Of a stretch of DNA of 64,000 nt, positions 10,600 to 22,000 are shown piece after piece (the first letter of the stretch is position 1; each line of letters opens with the position of its first letter). Under the pieces are notes generated by a model. The model was not told where the DNA came from. It saw only the letters and a program-made list of their open reading frames with translations, and made no database searches. The stretch is from Diphasiastrum complanatum (taxonomy: Eukaryota; Streptophyta; Lycopodiopsida; Lycopodiales; Lycopodiaceae): positions 18,261,746 to 18,325,745 of the forward strand of contig CM055113.1 in assembly GCA_029204225.1 (NCBI GenBank), written 5' to 3'. The position numbers and the translations under genes are program-made.

Positions 10600-11700
10600 T
10601 TTGTTCAGATGTAACAGATAATTGTGCTCACTATTATACAGCTATATGATCGATAGATCAATCTGTTAACTCCTTGAAAAGATCCAGTCTCTGTCAGAGT
10701 GCAGTACCTTATTCTCGAGGAAGATCTTCAACAGAATTGCCAAACACATCATGCAGGTTCTCATCAAGCAATGTTGCACAATCATGACTACCATAGCTTC
10801 ATCCCTCCATTTTTTTTTCCATGCCCATGCACTAGAACTTCCATTTTTTGCTTGCTCATGGCTATCATACTACTTTTTTATGATGGGAGTTCGTCACTCA
10901 TGGATCAACACCATCAAAGAATATGATAATTCTCTTTTCAAACATCTGACTTAAAATGCAAGATTAATTTTGCATCAGGACTTTGATTCAAATAGGGGAT
11001 TTGAATGTTTGAAGCAATAGTGAAAATTGAGAGGAACACTCATGGTAGCAGGAATTTTGTTATGATACTACAACACATCTGCAAGTTCTTCAATAGCAAG
11101 TAGATTCACATGTTGTTGCAACAAGAGTTGGAGAACTTGTAACATTAGCTTGAACATAGGTTGAGCACCCTATAACAATAAAGCTACTTGTGAGAACTAG
11201 ATTTAAGAGAGATTGCATTCTATCTAGGATTGACCATTTTACTCAAGGTTCTATCATCATGTCTCACCAAGCCAGTCTTGTTTTGGAGAGCCATGATAGG
11301 TTGAATAAGAACACTTTCAAATAAGTTTTCTACTTCCTCTCTTGCAATCATTGTTCTTGACTCCGTTGCTCATCATATTTTCATAGCTTCCATGGGAAAA
11401 CTACATACCAATCATAGAAATTCCTAAATGTAAAGACTATAGCAAAAATAGTCTTAATCGTTTAAATCTTTTTAATGTCTACTTTTTTTTGGAAATCTCA
11501 TTGCAACCATTTTGGGACTACTGGAGGGTCCACTTGGGTAGATGTTCATGGATGTCAAATTCCGAAGCATTGTTTTTTGACAAGTTATAAAATTCTGACA
11601 ATGTCGAAAGCCCACAATGAAAAATGCTTCGATATGTTATTGCAACAATAAAAAACCTGCAAGGTGCCTCGCTAAATTTCGAGGCTTTCTAAAAGCCTTG
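10600..11700. other. no gene recognised
   Basis: Only unsupported short frames, including overlapping ones at 10699-10954. The region at 11160-11400 has a decayed minus-strand frame, but I cannot assign it. Confidence 0.35.
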
Positions 11701-11719
11701 CCGGGTATGACATATAAGC

Positions 11720-12005
11720 CAAAAGTTAGTTTCTAAATTGCCAAAGTTGGCATGTACATGGTTCTCAACACAAATTGCTCTCGCATCATTATCTTTTGGA
11801 TGATATAGATGCATGGAATGATCTTGAGCCTGAGGATGATGCATTTCTTCTGATCTCCTCTTGTAACGACATTGACATGACTGTAGATAAAGTTAGTTGC
11901 TGCTAGGTCGAAATAGCCATGACCCATGTTTCATAGGCATCAGGGAGGCTCGATAAAAGAGTCATCACTACATTTGAATCTTCAATGTTTGATCCTGTGT
12001 TGGAT
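11720..12005 (-). pseudogene. copia gag fragment
   Basis: On the minus strand the segment reads VMTLLSSLPDAYETW...LTLSTV...LQEEIRRN, the typical copia Gag block (LLSSLPDSYE... and LQEELRR). Stops and frameshifts follow. It lies directly downstream, on the same strand, of the LTR starting at 12238, without the primer site and leader expected between them. This implies a deletion or recombination. Confidence 0.6.
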
Positions 12006-12009
12006 GAGT

Positions 12010-12238
12010 TGATATGTCCAGCGAATAGTCGAGGTAGGCCGAATAGTCGAAGTGTGGCAGAATAGTTGGCGTCGGCTCAGTTGACAAAACATTATCACCG
12101 ATTCCTTTGTATTTCTACAGAATGTTAGAAAACAAGTGCATTTCTGCAGAGTATGCGACTGTACAAGTATTTACATACAGCTAATGAATGGATCTAGATT
12201 AGCAAAGAGATAGAGATGGAGATGATAGAAATCCAACA
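12010..12238 (-). repeat. copia LTR (minus), partial
   Basis: Reading on the minus strand, a purine run TTAAGAAGGAG (12249-12239) precedes TGTTGGATTTC, the LTR start at 12238. It is homologous to the plus-strand LTR at 8319, giving an inverted LTR pair about 3.9 kb apart. Its far end is uncertain and fades into gag sequence. Confidence 0.55.
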
Positions 12239-12245
12239 CTCCTTC

Positions 12246-13010
12246 TTAATCTAGATCCTTGAATGCCTTGATTTGGAGATTCAAGATAGCACAAAAATTC
12301 TTGTGTGCTTCCTTATTTAACCCTTTTGTAAATATATCAGCTGCCATGTATTGGGTTCTACAGAATTTCAGACTTACCTCCTTGTTGAGTATTTTGCTTA
12401 TAGTGGTACTTAATCTCAATGTGCTTGCTCCTAGAGTGAAATCTAGGATTGATCGATAATGCAATAGCACTTATCGCACTAAATAATTGTTCGAGCAGAT
12501 TGTCAGAGACCAATATCAGAAAATAAATTTCTCAACCAAATTGCCTCTTTAGTAGCTTGAGAGGCTACAATATATTTTAATTCTATATATGACATTGCAG
12601 TGGAGGTTTGTTTTCGACCGTTCCATGATATTGGACCATTATTGAACAAGGAGACAAGTCTAGAAGTCGATCTTTTGGTGTCAATATCGCCTGCCCAATT
12701 TGCATCTGTATATCCATGACATGTATGGATATCAGATAAATCGACATCACCATAGCAGATACAGAGGTCAATAGTAGCTCGTACATATCTGATTACTATA
12801 AAAAGAGCTTTCCAGTGGATCATATACTAGGGTTGGCCATGTATTGACTCAAGGAGCTAGCGTATGCAAGATCGGGCCTGGTAGAGATCATTGCATACAT
12901 CAGTGATCCGATAATTGATTGATATGAATATCCCTTCATTTAGAAACTTTTCTCATTGGTCTGAGGGCATTACTCCTTGGATAATTTAAGACCTGGATCC
13001 ATGGGATTAT
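12246..13010 (-). pseudogene. copia RT C-terminus/RNase H relic
   Basis: The minus-strand reading gives the end of copia reverse transcriptase (RPDLAYASSLSQYM region, about 12840-12900). RNase H follows: YTDANWAGDIDTKRSTSR near 12660-12710, then YIVASQATKEAIWLRNL near 12540-12580. A C-terminal block, QYMAADIFTKGLNKEAHKNF, is near 12300-12350. The RNase H block 12503-12823 is open; frameshifts and stops lie on both sides. It is joined to its own PPT and LTR at 12238. Confidence 0.8.
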
Positions 13011-13019
13011 GTACAAACT

Positions 13020-13931
13020 GTCGTAAAATCGGCGTGTGGGCATGAGCGCAGCGGAAGCTCGAGGATTGGAGCGGCGTGTAGGAATGGAAACGCAATAGTT
13101 AGCAGCAGAATCATTCAAGTAGAAGAATTCATACAAAATGCGCAGATGAACGACGCAATAGTGAGACAAAAAAATTGTAAAAAATCAACCGTGAGTACAA
13201 TAGCTTGAAGTAATTACTTCAGCTTGCTGAGCGTGATAACGTTGGCTACAGATAAAAATTCTAATTGAAAGAGAGTTTGTAATTAACTCAAAAATTAACA
13301 CTTACATGGCTTGAATCAGCTAATATATAGATTTACAAGTGTCGAAGAAAAAATATCTTACAAGCCTTTAATGCTATTTACGCCAGTCTTTGTATATGTA
13401 CAAAGTTGGTAACCGCCAACCGCGTTGAGATATTTGGTTGTCCAACTGTTTTAGGGTTACTGATAAGTTGGCGACGTCGGTCAGCCAATGTAGCAAAACG
13501 CGAAAAACCAAAAAACCCGAAGGTGCCTTTAAACTGAAGGTTTGCAACTCCTGAAGGTGCCCTTACACTAAAGGTATGTAGATCCCTAAGGCGCCTGTAG
13601 ACTGAAGGCATCGAAAAAGGCGAAAAAGGCAAAGGTGCCTAAAAAATGATTTCCAAGGCATTCTGGCCACTTGGCCAGTGTGTCACATTTTTCACTAAGG
13701 AGCGAAAAAGAGGAAAAAGACAAAGGTGCCTTAAAAATGATTTCTAAGGCATTTTGGCCACTTGGCTAGTGTGTCGCATTTATTCACTAAGGAAAGGCGA
13801 ACGTGTCTTAAAAATGATTTCTAAGACATAAGAAATCTCAAGGGAAAAATGTGAAGGCCCAAAAATATGTTGTCGGCCTTCGGGTTTTCAGGATGCTCAT
13901 TACTTGAACGATTTGTTTAAGGCTGAGCACT
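13020..13931 (-). repeat. copia LTR (minus) rich in tandem repeats
   Basis: A purine run AAGGGGGAG at 13940-13932 (minus) precedes TGCTCAGCC, the apparent LTR start at 13931. The LTR holds two nested tandem arrays. One has three units of about 34 bp at 13519, 13553 and 13588. The other has units of about 91 and 77 bp at 13631, 13722 and about 13799. Most units carry AAGGTGCC or a close variant. TAATATATAGATTT near 13320 may be its TATA box. The far end near 13020 is a guess; sequence beyond it is the next copia relic. Confidence 0.5.
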
Positions 13932-13944
13932 CCCCCTTAATGTG

Positions 13945-14580
13945 GATCCTAAAAAATTTTGATCTTCAAATTTAACATATCATTAAATCTGAGATGTTGC
14001 TCTTTTGATATAGCCTTTGTGAAGTAATCTGCTACCATGTAGTTTGTTCTGCAGAAAACTAAGTCTACCTCCTTGCTGTGCACTTTCTCTCTAAGGTAAT
14101 GATAATTGATTTTTATATGTTTGCTTCGAGAGTGAAATCTCGGATTGAGAGATAGCGCTATTGTGCTTTGATTGTCACAATAGATTGTTGTAGGAAGTGG
14201 TTGTGCAAGGTTGAGGTCTGCAAGCAGTTGCCTGAGCCAGATCGCCTCTTTGGTTGCATTTGTGGTAGTTATGTATTCTAATTTCGTTGATGATAATGCA
14301 ACTGAGGTCTGCTTCCGGCTGTTCCATGAGATTGGCCCTTGGTTGTATAAAAATACAGATCCAGAAGTTGATTTTCTAGTGTCAACATCTCCTGCCCAAT
14401 CCGCATTTGTGTAGGCTTCAAGGATTTTGGCAGTTTGGCTGCCTCCATAGCAGATGCTGATCGTTGTTGTTGCTTGGATGTACTTCTTAACCTTTGTTAG
14501 TGCTTTCCAATGAGCTATGCCTGGATTAAATGATGATGAGCAAAAAACAATAGCGGATGCAACCGCATACTCTAAACTAT
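13945..14580 (-). pseudogene. copia RNase H, nearly open, truncated RT
   Basis: Minus-strand reading shows the copia RNase H and C-terminus: YTNADWAGDVDTRKSTSG (about 14380), SWNSRKQTSVALSSTKLEYI, IYCDNQSTIALSLNPRFHSR (about 14150) and a RTNYMVADYFTKAI tail near 14030. The frame lacks an internal ATG and is open over about 550 bases, so this copy is younger than its neighbours. The reverse transcriptase is only a degraded stub at 14480-14580. Its PPT and LTR follow at 13940. Confidence 0.8.
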
Positions 14581-14774
14581 CTCTGAGTAACTGATAACTC
14601 TGTCTGATCCGCTTATAAGCAATAAGCGCTAAGTAGCAATACTCAAACAGAACACTAATATAACTCTATGAGTCCTTCTCCTCTGTGTTTTCCTCCTTTT
14701 TATCCACCGTATCATGGCTAGTTGTCAATTACGACCTACGACCTAATTAAGTTGTCCTAATCTCACGCTCTATA

Positions 14775-15230
14775 TGTCAACAAAGGCTCTAAGCAACAGA
14801 AGAAGAAAAGCTCTAAGCAGTTCGCGTCGAATTAGAAACCGACACAGAGTCAAGAGCAATTATCAAATCCACAGTCCTAGAAGAAGGTATTATGTAAGTA
14901 TTGCAAACGCATTAATCATGAGATCCAAAATTCTAAGAGCAAAGAATGTCAATAAGCAATCAGATAAATAGCCAAATGCAGTCGCAATATCATCTCAATC
15001 TCCTATAATCGACATGGACGAAGGAGCGTTTATGGTCAAAGACCAAAAGACACACATCAATAATTCTTGGTTTCTAGATTCGGGAGCTACTCAACATATG
15101 ACCAATTATCATGAGCAATTCACTCCTATACGTCTTATAGTACAAAGAAATTCGTTCATCTTGGTGATGATGGTACACACACTATCGAAGGTGAAGGCAT
15201 TGTAATATTGAAGTTCCAGCATTCACGACA
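14775..15230 (+). pseudogene. copia gag C-terminus/protease fragment
   Basis: The plus strand encodes a CCHC zinc knuckle, CKYCKRINHEIQNSKSKEC (about 14892-14950; the His and last Cys spacing is recognisable). The protease active-site block NSWFLDSGATQHMTN follows at about 15060-15105. Frameshifts and stops break the frame. It lies opposite in direction to the copia relics just upstream, so it is a separate truncated element. Confidence 0.75.
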
Positions 15231-15505
15231 AAGCTAAAAATTATGAAATCTAATATTCAAAGCACCAAAATAAAAGCTCTATCCTTTGGACTAATAATTA
15301 GCGGGTGCATGTCCTTGGGTATAAAATGTGCCACGCGCTGTGGAGAATAGAGTGCATTACCCTTTGGCCATTGTTCGAGAAAGCCGGCATCATAAAATTC
15401 TTTACGTAGGAGATAAACCCTTTTATGAGTAAGAGTCCTTGGAAAATCGACATGTTTTAAAAATTCCGGTTTTTTGAGAATAACTCAAAAAAGGTTTCTA
15501 TAACA

Positions 15506-15628
15506 ATGCCCTTTGGCTTTGAGAATGATGAGGCATGGACACCAAAAACAGAAGAGATAGCAATTAGGAATGTGCAACGATTACACTCTATAGACGATTT
15601 ATATGCCAAGCGTTTCTTTGCCTCGGAG
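15506..15628 (+). other. exon-like ORF with a strong splice donor
   Basis: ATG at 15506 opens MPFGFENDEAWTPKTEEIAI... and runs 41 codons to TCGGAG|GTAAGA at 15628/15629, a near-consensus donor. It lies 5' of the F-box pseudogene and could be its first exon, but no matching acceptor or family is evident. The sequence after the donor is (GA)n and (AC)n repeat. Confidence 0.25.
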
Positions 15629-15649
15629 GTAAGAAAAAAGGAAGGAGGG

Positions 15650-15747
15650 AGCTCGAGAGCTCGAGAGAGAGCTCGAGAGAGAGAGAGAGGGTGGGTGGGG
15701 GGGGGGAGGGGAGAGAGAGAGAGACACACACACACACACACACACAA
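15650..15747. repeat. (GA)n / G-run / (AC)n microsatellite
   Basis: Compound microsatellite: GAGAGA and GAGCTC-type repeats, a run of nine Gs, (GA)n, then (AC)n. It creates spurious long frames on both strands. Confidence 0.9.
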
Positions 15748-15763
15748 GCTGAGCTCAGTGTGG

Positions 15764-16893
15764 GGGCGATGGCTATGCAAGAAGAAACACAGCACTTTGA
15801 GGATGCTGTGAATCATAGTTGGCATCCTGCACTGCTTCCATGATGAGGCACCCGATCCCAGACCTCCTCGGCTTTTGCACTTATCTGATTTGCCTGCTCA
15901 TGCTCTAGAGATAATCTTTCAGTGTCTAGATTTTACGAGCTTGCTTGAGAGCATGTGCTGTATGTCCTGCTTGGAGAAGCTTCGTGCGTTCAGATTATTT
16001 TCGCCGACATGTATCCATCGCCTGCCCTCCCACGCGGCCTTGGTTTGTCGTTTGCCACCTCAATCCACCTGAACCCCGTGGAATTGATGTACCAGAATAC
16101 ATAGATGATACACGGCCAGTATACGTAGCTGATGCTGATCAATGGAGAAGAATCAATTTTCCGACAACTAGCCCGGAAATGCGATGGATGATACACCTCA
16201 CCTCTTCTGCTTGTGGGCTTGTATGTTGTCCAATTCGGGGCGAGCATATCAACATCGAGATATGCAATTTATTCACCGGAGACAGTAAAATGCTGCCGTC
16301 GGCGCCAAGGAATGGATGGCGGACGATTTACACTGTGTCAGCCTCCGGATGGTTGATAGAAACGTCGGTCACTATCAGGTTATTATTGTCAGCTTGATAT
16401 TACCAGAGGAAGAGAAAGGAACAGCAGAATACTTAAAGGTAGATTTGTATGACAATAAAAAGGGCGAGTGGATGGAAGGGTGCAGAATTTCGCTTGGATT
16501 AATGGAGAATAACGATGACAGTTTGTACGGAAGCGGAGCAAAGGGAGCAATCTGTAACGATACTCTGTACGTCTTGGTGCACGTGAATTTTCGCACTGAA
16601 CACGATATATACGTAGTATATGCATTTAAGCTTAAGAGCAACAACGTAACCTTTAAGGATCCCATCGATATTCCAAAAGAATATCAGGTGCCAGCCTCTT
16701 TGTTTGGAATGAGAAACTGGTGCTCGTAGCATTAATCGAAGAAATAATGATAATAAAGGCAGATAATCCAAGCCACCCCGCGTGGGAGCGGATCAAAGAA
16801 ATGCCCTCGAGCATTTGCGATGACCAGACAGATAATGCGGTGCCACGCATAGCGCGTACATTTACACATTGCAGCTGTACGCAAGGAAGTTGA
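15764..16893 (+). pseudogene. F-box/kelch-type protein, frameshifted
   Basis: Recognisable as a plant F-box protein with a kelch-like C-terminal half, the substrate-recognition part of SCF ubiquitin ligases. The F-box starts LSDLPAHALEIIFQCLDFTS (about 15880-15940). It continues only after a +1 shift near 15944 (RACAVCPAWRSF). The reading returns to the first frame near 16345-16360 (RMVDRNVGHYQVIIV, then a DLYDNKKGEW block). A third shift near 16700 leads to NEKLVLVALIEEI and WERIKEMPSSIC, ending at TGA 16891-16893. A fourth shift near 15835 separates the likely start (MAMQEETQ, 15770) from the F-box. Three to four frameshifts make this a pseudogene unless assembly errors are involved. The preserved protein-like reading in each piece argues for recent decay. 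Confidence 0.75.
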
Positions 16894-16899
16894 ATCTAC

Positions 16900-18455
16900 T
16901 TCGACGTTAGCAGGTCGATCTCGAATGGAATGCAAGTACCGTTACTTGACATGACAACTGAACAAAAGCGATGCCGCATGTTGCCGGAGCCTGAACACAC
17001 AACACTTTAATACTCCTTTCGCGAGCATTTGCTTTGAACCCCGACTCGATTGTGTTCCATAAAAATTCTGAGTAGATTAGACTATTGCAGTATGCATTAA
17101 CAATGAATGGAAAACAATTCAATAATAATTCAAAAATCACATCCTAGTGTTGTTTTCTTTCTAATGTAGGTGTATTAACTATGCCCAACAATACATATTC
17201 AGAATGTTTGGAAAAAAAAAGAGATAATATCAATGTGTGCGCGCCGTGCATGTGTGCTCTAGCTGAACTTCATAGCAAGAATGTAAGTGATCAATCTACA
17301 CACATAACTTTAATATTGTACGAAAAAAGCCATTTAAAATTCACTAGGCAATAGATGAAAAACGAGAATCAAGCCAACGACCCAAGTTCATGGCCATACA
17401 TGAGTACACTACTAAAGTCACCGATACATATGATAGACTTTGATGTGACCATTGACTCCATTGGAATATGCACCTATCTTGGTCTCATCTATGCATCCAA
17501 ACCTTGAAGTAATTGACTATTGAGAAAGGTCACATTTTATTGTGGGAATGGTTCCATCTATGCATCCAAAAGAGTATTCATCTCTTATCAAGAATAAGAC
17601 ATGGACAATTGTCAAGTGATGAAGAAGATAATAATTTGTCATGCAGAGATTCGTTCTCATGAGAGCAATAGCACTAGTTACTTAGAACTTAGAAGTTAGT
17701 AACTGCTTAGTACTAAGTTGTCAATTTCAAACTTTTGAGCAAAATTTTGCAACTTTTCTTACAATCTTTTAAACCTAATCAACAAAAAAACTTCACATCT
17801 ATGATATGATGCCTCTTAGTATGCAATACGGTGCATGCCAACACAACCAACCAACTGTAAAAGTTATAATAACCTGTCTATTGTGCTAACATCATACTGA
17901 CTTCAACAAACATTTAAAGATTCCAAAGAAAGGTGCAAAACCCAAATCTTCACTAACATTTCATCAACATCTTAACTTATTCCAACATCCAGCACCTCTA
18001 CAATCTTACAAATTGACTACTGCAAATCTTTGACTGTCCATATTTTGTAAACGTAATAAAATATGCTAGGTCATTGCATTTTCCACTCTTTACACCAAAG
18101 AAGCACCAATATTTAAAATAGAAGAATTATATGGTTGCAACCAAGAATAACTTCATGCAAAACATATACATGCTTGAGCTTGATTCTCAACATTTCTTCA
18201 AGACTAGTATCAAGATTGGGTAGCAACTATTGAAGTCCTTTCCATTAAAAAAAATGATCGAAACAAAATAGGATGCTTTTGTGCTTGTTGCTTTGCAGCG
18301 CATATTCAAAAATGTCCTCGGCTCCAAAATTATTGTAGCAAAAATAAATTTTATGATAATCTAATGCCTATAAAAAATAACCAAGGAGCGCCTCTCAAGT
18401 GTATTGTACAAACCCATCTTGAAATTGGACCGCATATGTCATCAAATATGTTACA
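16900..18455. other. no gene recognised
   Basis: AT-rich sequence. Its right end is the 3' flank and likely 3'UTR of the SP1-like gene, whose stop codon is at 18460-18462 on the minus strand. No clear transposon motif. Confidence 0.4.
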
Positions 18456-18459
18456 AATG

Positions 18460-19009
18460 TCAATGTCGATAAGTTTTAACAAATTGCTCAATTCGACGAC
18501 GACAAAGTGGGCAATTGGACAGTTGAGACGAACATGATGAACAACAACACATATGTCCACATCTGAATCACAATCATCATCATAAAACAGAGGTTAGAGT
18601 TTTACAAGTTTGTTATGATACAAAAGACAACAACATGCTCAAATAAGTTCCACCTCAACTACTCTTCCAAAAACTACTATAATCAATTGGCAGAACATTA
18701 TAAAAGAGTGAAAGATCAAAACTAGACTCAAAAGACGACTGACTAGTTGTGGCTACAATTGGCAATAAAACGAGCATGCTTAAAGATAATCGACTTGTTA
18801 TTAAGCTCAAAGTTCTAGACACATTATTTTCAATATTTTCTACAAACATTACTTCTCTCAAGTGTCACCCGTTCATAATAGAGAGAATTAAAATGTGAAA
18901 AAGGAGGTCCAATTGCTCCTTCAACCATGTATGACATTGTGTTATTATAGATGCCTCGACTGGAAGCCATATGTGATCTTAATAACCTGATCACCTTTAT
19001 TGCAAGTTG

Positions 19010-19041
<32 letters not shown>

Positions 19042-22000
19042 TGTCAACAATCAAAAATGCAACATCAAGCATTCACCATAAACAATCACCAAGTAGGGAG
19101 ACGGAAGAAGAACACGCAATATCACTATATCACACTAACTCATACTGAATGTTAAAATGTACATATAAACCCTGAACCTTGATAGAGAGGGAGAATCTAG
19201 GAGTAGACTACTAGACTATCTTACGGCTAGTTATAGCTAGTAATAAAGTACATCGTAAACAGTAACTAGGAAGTGTAACAATAAAGTTTATCATTGATTT
19301 CTAACACTCTCCCTCAATGATAAAATTACATTCTTCTATTCCTAGTAGAGTACGAAACTTTTCAAATTTACATCTACCTAATGACTTAGTAAAAATATCT
19401 GCCACTTGATCTTCAGATTTACAGAAAACAAGATCAATGGCTCCATCAAGAATTTTCTCTTGAACAAAATGATAATGTATTTCGATGTGCTTGGTTCGAG
19501 CATGTAAAACTGGATTTTTGGCAAGGTGAATACAGCTTTGATTGTTGCAAGATATAGTAGTCGCATCCACCTGTGGTTGACCTAAATCCACAAGCAATCT
19601 TTGTAATCATACCGCTTCTTGTGCAGCAATGTTGAGTGCTCGATATTCAGCTTTCGTCGAGGATAAGGCTATTGTAGGTTGTTTTTTGCTGCTCCATGAA
19701 ACTACAGCTGTACCATAACTGAATGTATGACCACTGGTAGACCTTCTGTCATTAATATTACCTACCCAATCAGCATCTGTATATCTTGTCAATACTGGCG
19801 CTTCAGGCTGATCATACTTCAAACCAAAGTTCAATGTCCCTCGAATGTATCTGAGAATATGTTTAGCAGACTTCCAATGTGTTTGACTAGGATCTTGCAT
19901 AAATTGACTAACAACACCAACAACATAAGAAATATCAGGTCGTGTGTGTGTCAAATAAATCAAACTACCCACCAGCTGTCTATACAAATAAGCATCCACT
20001 TTCTCAGATTCATCATATGCAATAAGCTTCGTGTTGACATCCATAGGTGTACTCAAAGGCTTACAATCCTGCATATTGAACTTATAAAACAAATCTCGTG
20101 CATATTTGCTTTGTGTAAGAAAGATCACATTTTCTTTTTGCCATACTTCAATGCCAAGACAATAGTGCATCAATCCTAGATCGCTCATGTCAAAAGCATT
20201 GGAAAGATTTGATTTGACTTCATCAATTAAGCTCTCATTACTTCCTATAATAATCAAATCATCCACGTACAACACAATGAACACTATATCTGAATCTTGT
20301 CTTAGAATGTAAAGATTAGGATCAGCATCCCTCTTTACCATTCCCCTTTGCTTAAAGTGTTTATCAATGCAAGAGTACCACGCCCGTGGTGCTTGCTTCA
20401 ATCCATAAATAGCTTTGTTGAGCTTACAAACACGGTGCTCTCTCCCTGGTTCAATAAATCCTTGAGGTTGTACTAGGTACACCTCTTCATCCAGCACTCC
20501 ATTAAGAAAAGCAGATTTAACATCCATTTGCTGGATCTTCCAACCATTGAAAGCAGAAATAGCAATGACAGAACGTATAGTTACCATCTTAGCTACGTGT
20601 GCGAAGGTTTCCTCAAAATCAATACCTTCCTGCTGCTCAAATCCTCTCGCAACCAACCGTGTTTTGTATTTGTTGAGTTGCCCATCAGCTCCATATTTGA
20701 TCTTGTATATCCATTTGCAAGTAATAGGCGTCTTACCATCAGGTACCAAGTTCCAAGTCCTATTTTTTGATATAGCTTCCATTTATGTTTCCATAGCTTC
20801 ACGCCACTCCTCGTGCTCCTTTGCTTTATCAAAAGTTTTTGGTTCTTGAGCCTTGAGCACAGAACCCATTAGGGCTAGATTCATCTCTAATCTTGCAGGA
20901 GGTTTTCGATTTTTACTTGATCTTCTAAGCTCTCCCTGCTCACTAGATTCGGGAGTATCTCCCTTCTTTGCACCATCTGTGACTGATAAGTACCATTTAG
21001 GTACTCTCTTGGGAATTTCAGCATCAAGCTTGCCTTTGTCCAATGGATTTTCTATATCAAAATCACTTCCTTCTTGACCTGTACTTTTGCTCTCTCATCA
21101 AAAGGTTCAGTGATTACTTCAGATTGTTCACCGCAGCCCATCTCGTCAAATGTAGCATCCCTAGAAATTACAAGATTCTGTGCATTTGTGTCATACATCC
21201 TGTATGCCTTGGCCTTCTCATCATATCCAAGGAAAATACACTTCATAGCTTTTGCATCCAATTTCCTTCGTTTCTCATCAAGAATATGAGCATAAGCATC
21301 ACAACCAAATACTCTCAAATGAGAAATATTAAGTTTCTTTCCAATAACAGCTTTATCAGATGTCTTACCTTCCACGGATTGTGTAAGACACCGATTCAAG
21401 ATGTGTGTAGCTGTGCTACAAGCTTCTGCCCAAAAGGTGTTTGGCATACCCTTGCTTTTGAGCATCGCCCTGGCCATCTCAACAATAGATCTGTTCTTTC
21501 GTTCTTCAACTCCATTTTGTTGTGGTAAATAAGGTGTTGTAGTCTACCTCTTGATCCCTTGATCTTTGCGAAAATCAATAAATTCTGTCAAAAAATACTC
21601 ACTAACTCCATCAGATCTCAAAGTTTTGATGCAACATCCTGTTTGCTTTTCAACTAATGCCTTGAATTCCCTGAACTTAGCAAAAGCATCTGATTTCTTG
21701 CTTATGAAATAAATCCAAATGCATCTGCTATAATCATCAATGAAGGTGATAAAGTAATAGTAGCCACTAAGAGATCTAGTCTGCATAGGTCCACATAGAT
21801 CACTGTGGACAAGATCTAGGATGCCATTGGCCCTCCTTGCTCCACTTTTGGGAAACCTCTCTCTGTGTTGTTTTCCCAAAATGCAACCTTCACAAATTTT
21901 TCCTTCAAAAGAAATATCAGGCAATCCTATAACTAGATGAGAATCTGTAAACTTTGAGCACTAATATGACCGAATCGTTGATGCCAAAGATCACTTCGAC

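Noticed and set aside
18351-18560. 69-codon minus-strand frame over the SP1 last exon
   Set aside because: It is a different frame from the RING C-terminus. The RING frame has all zinc ligands and ends at 18460.
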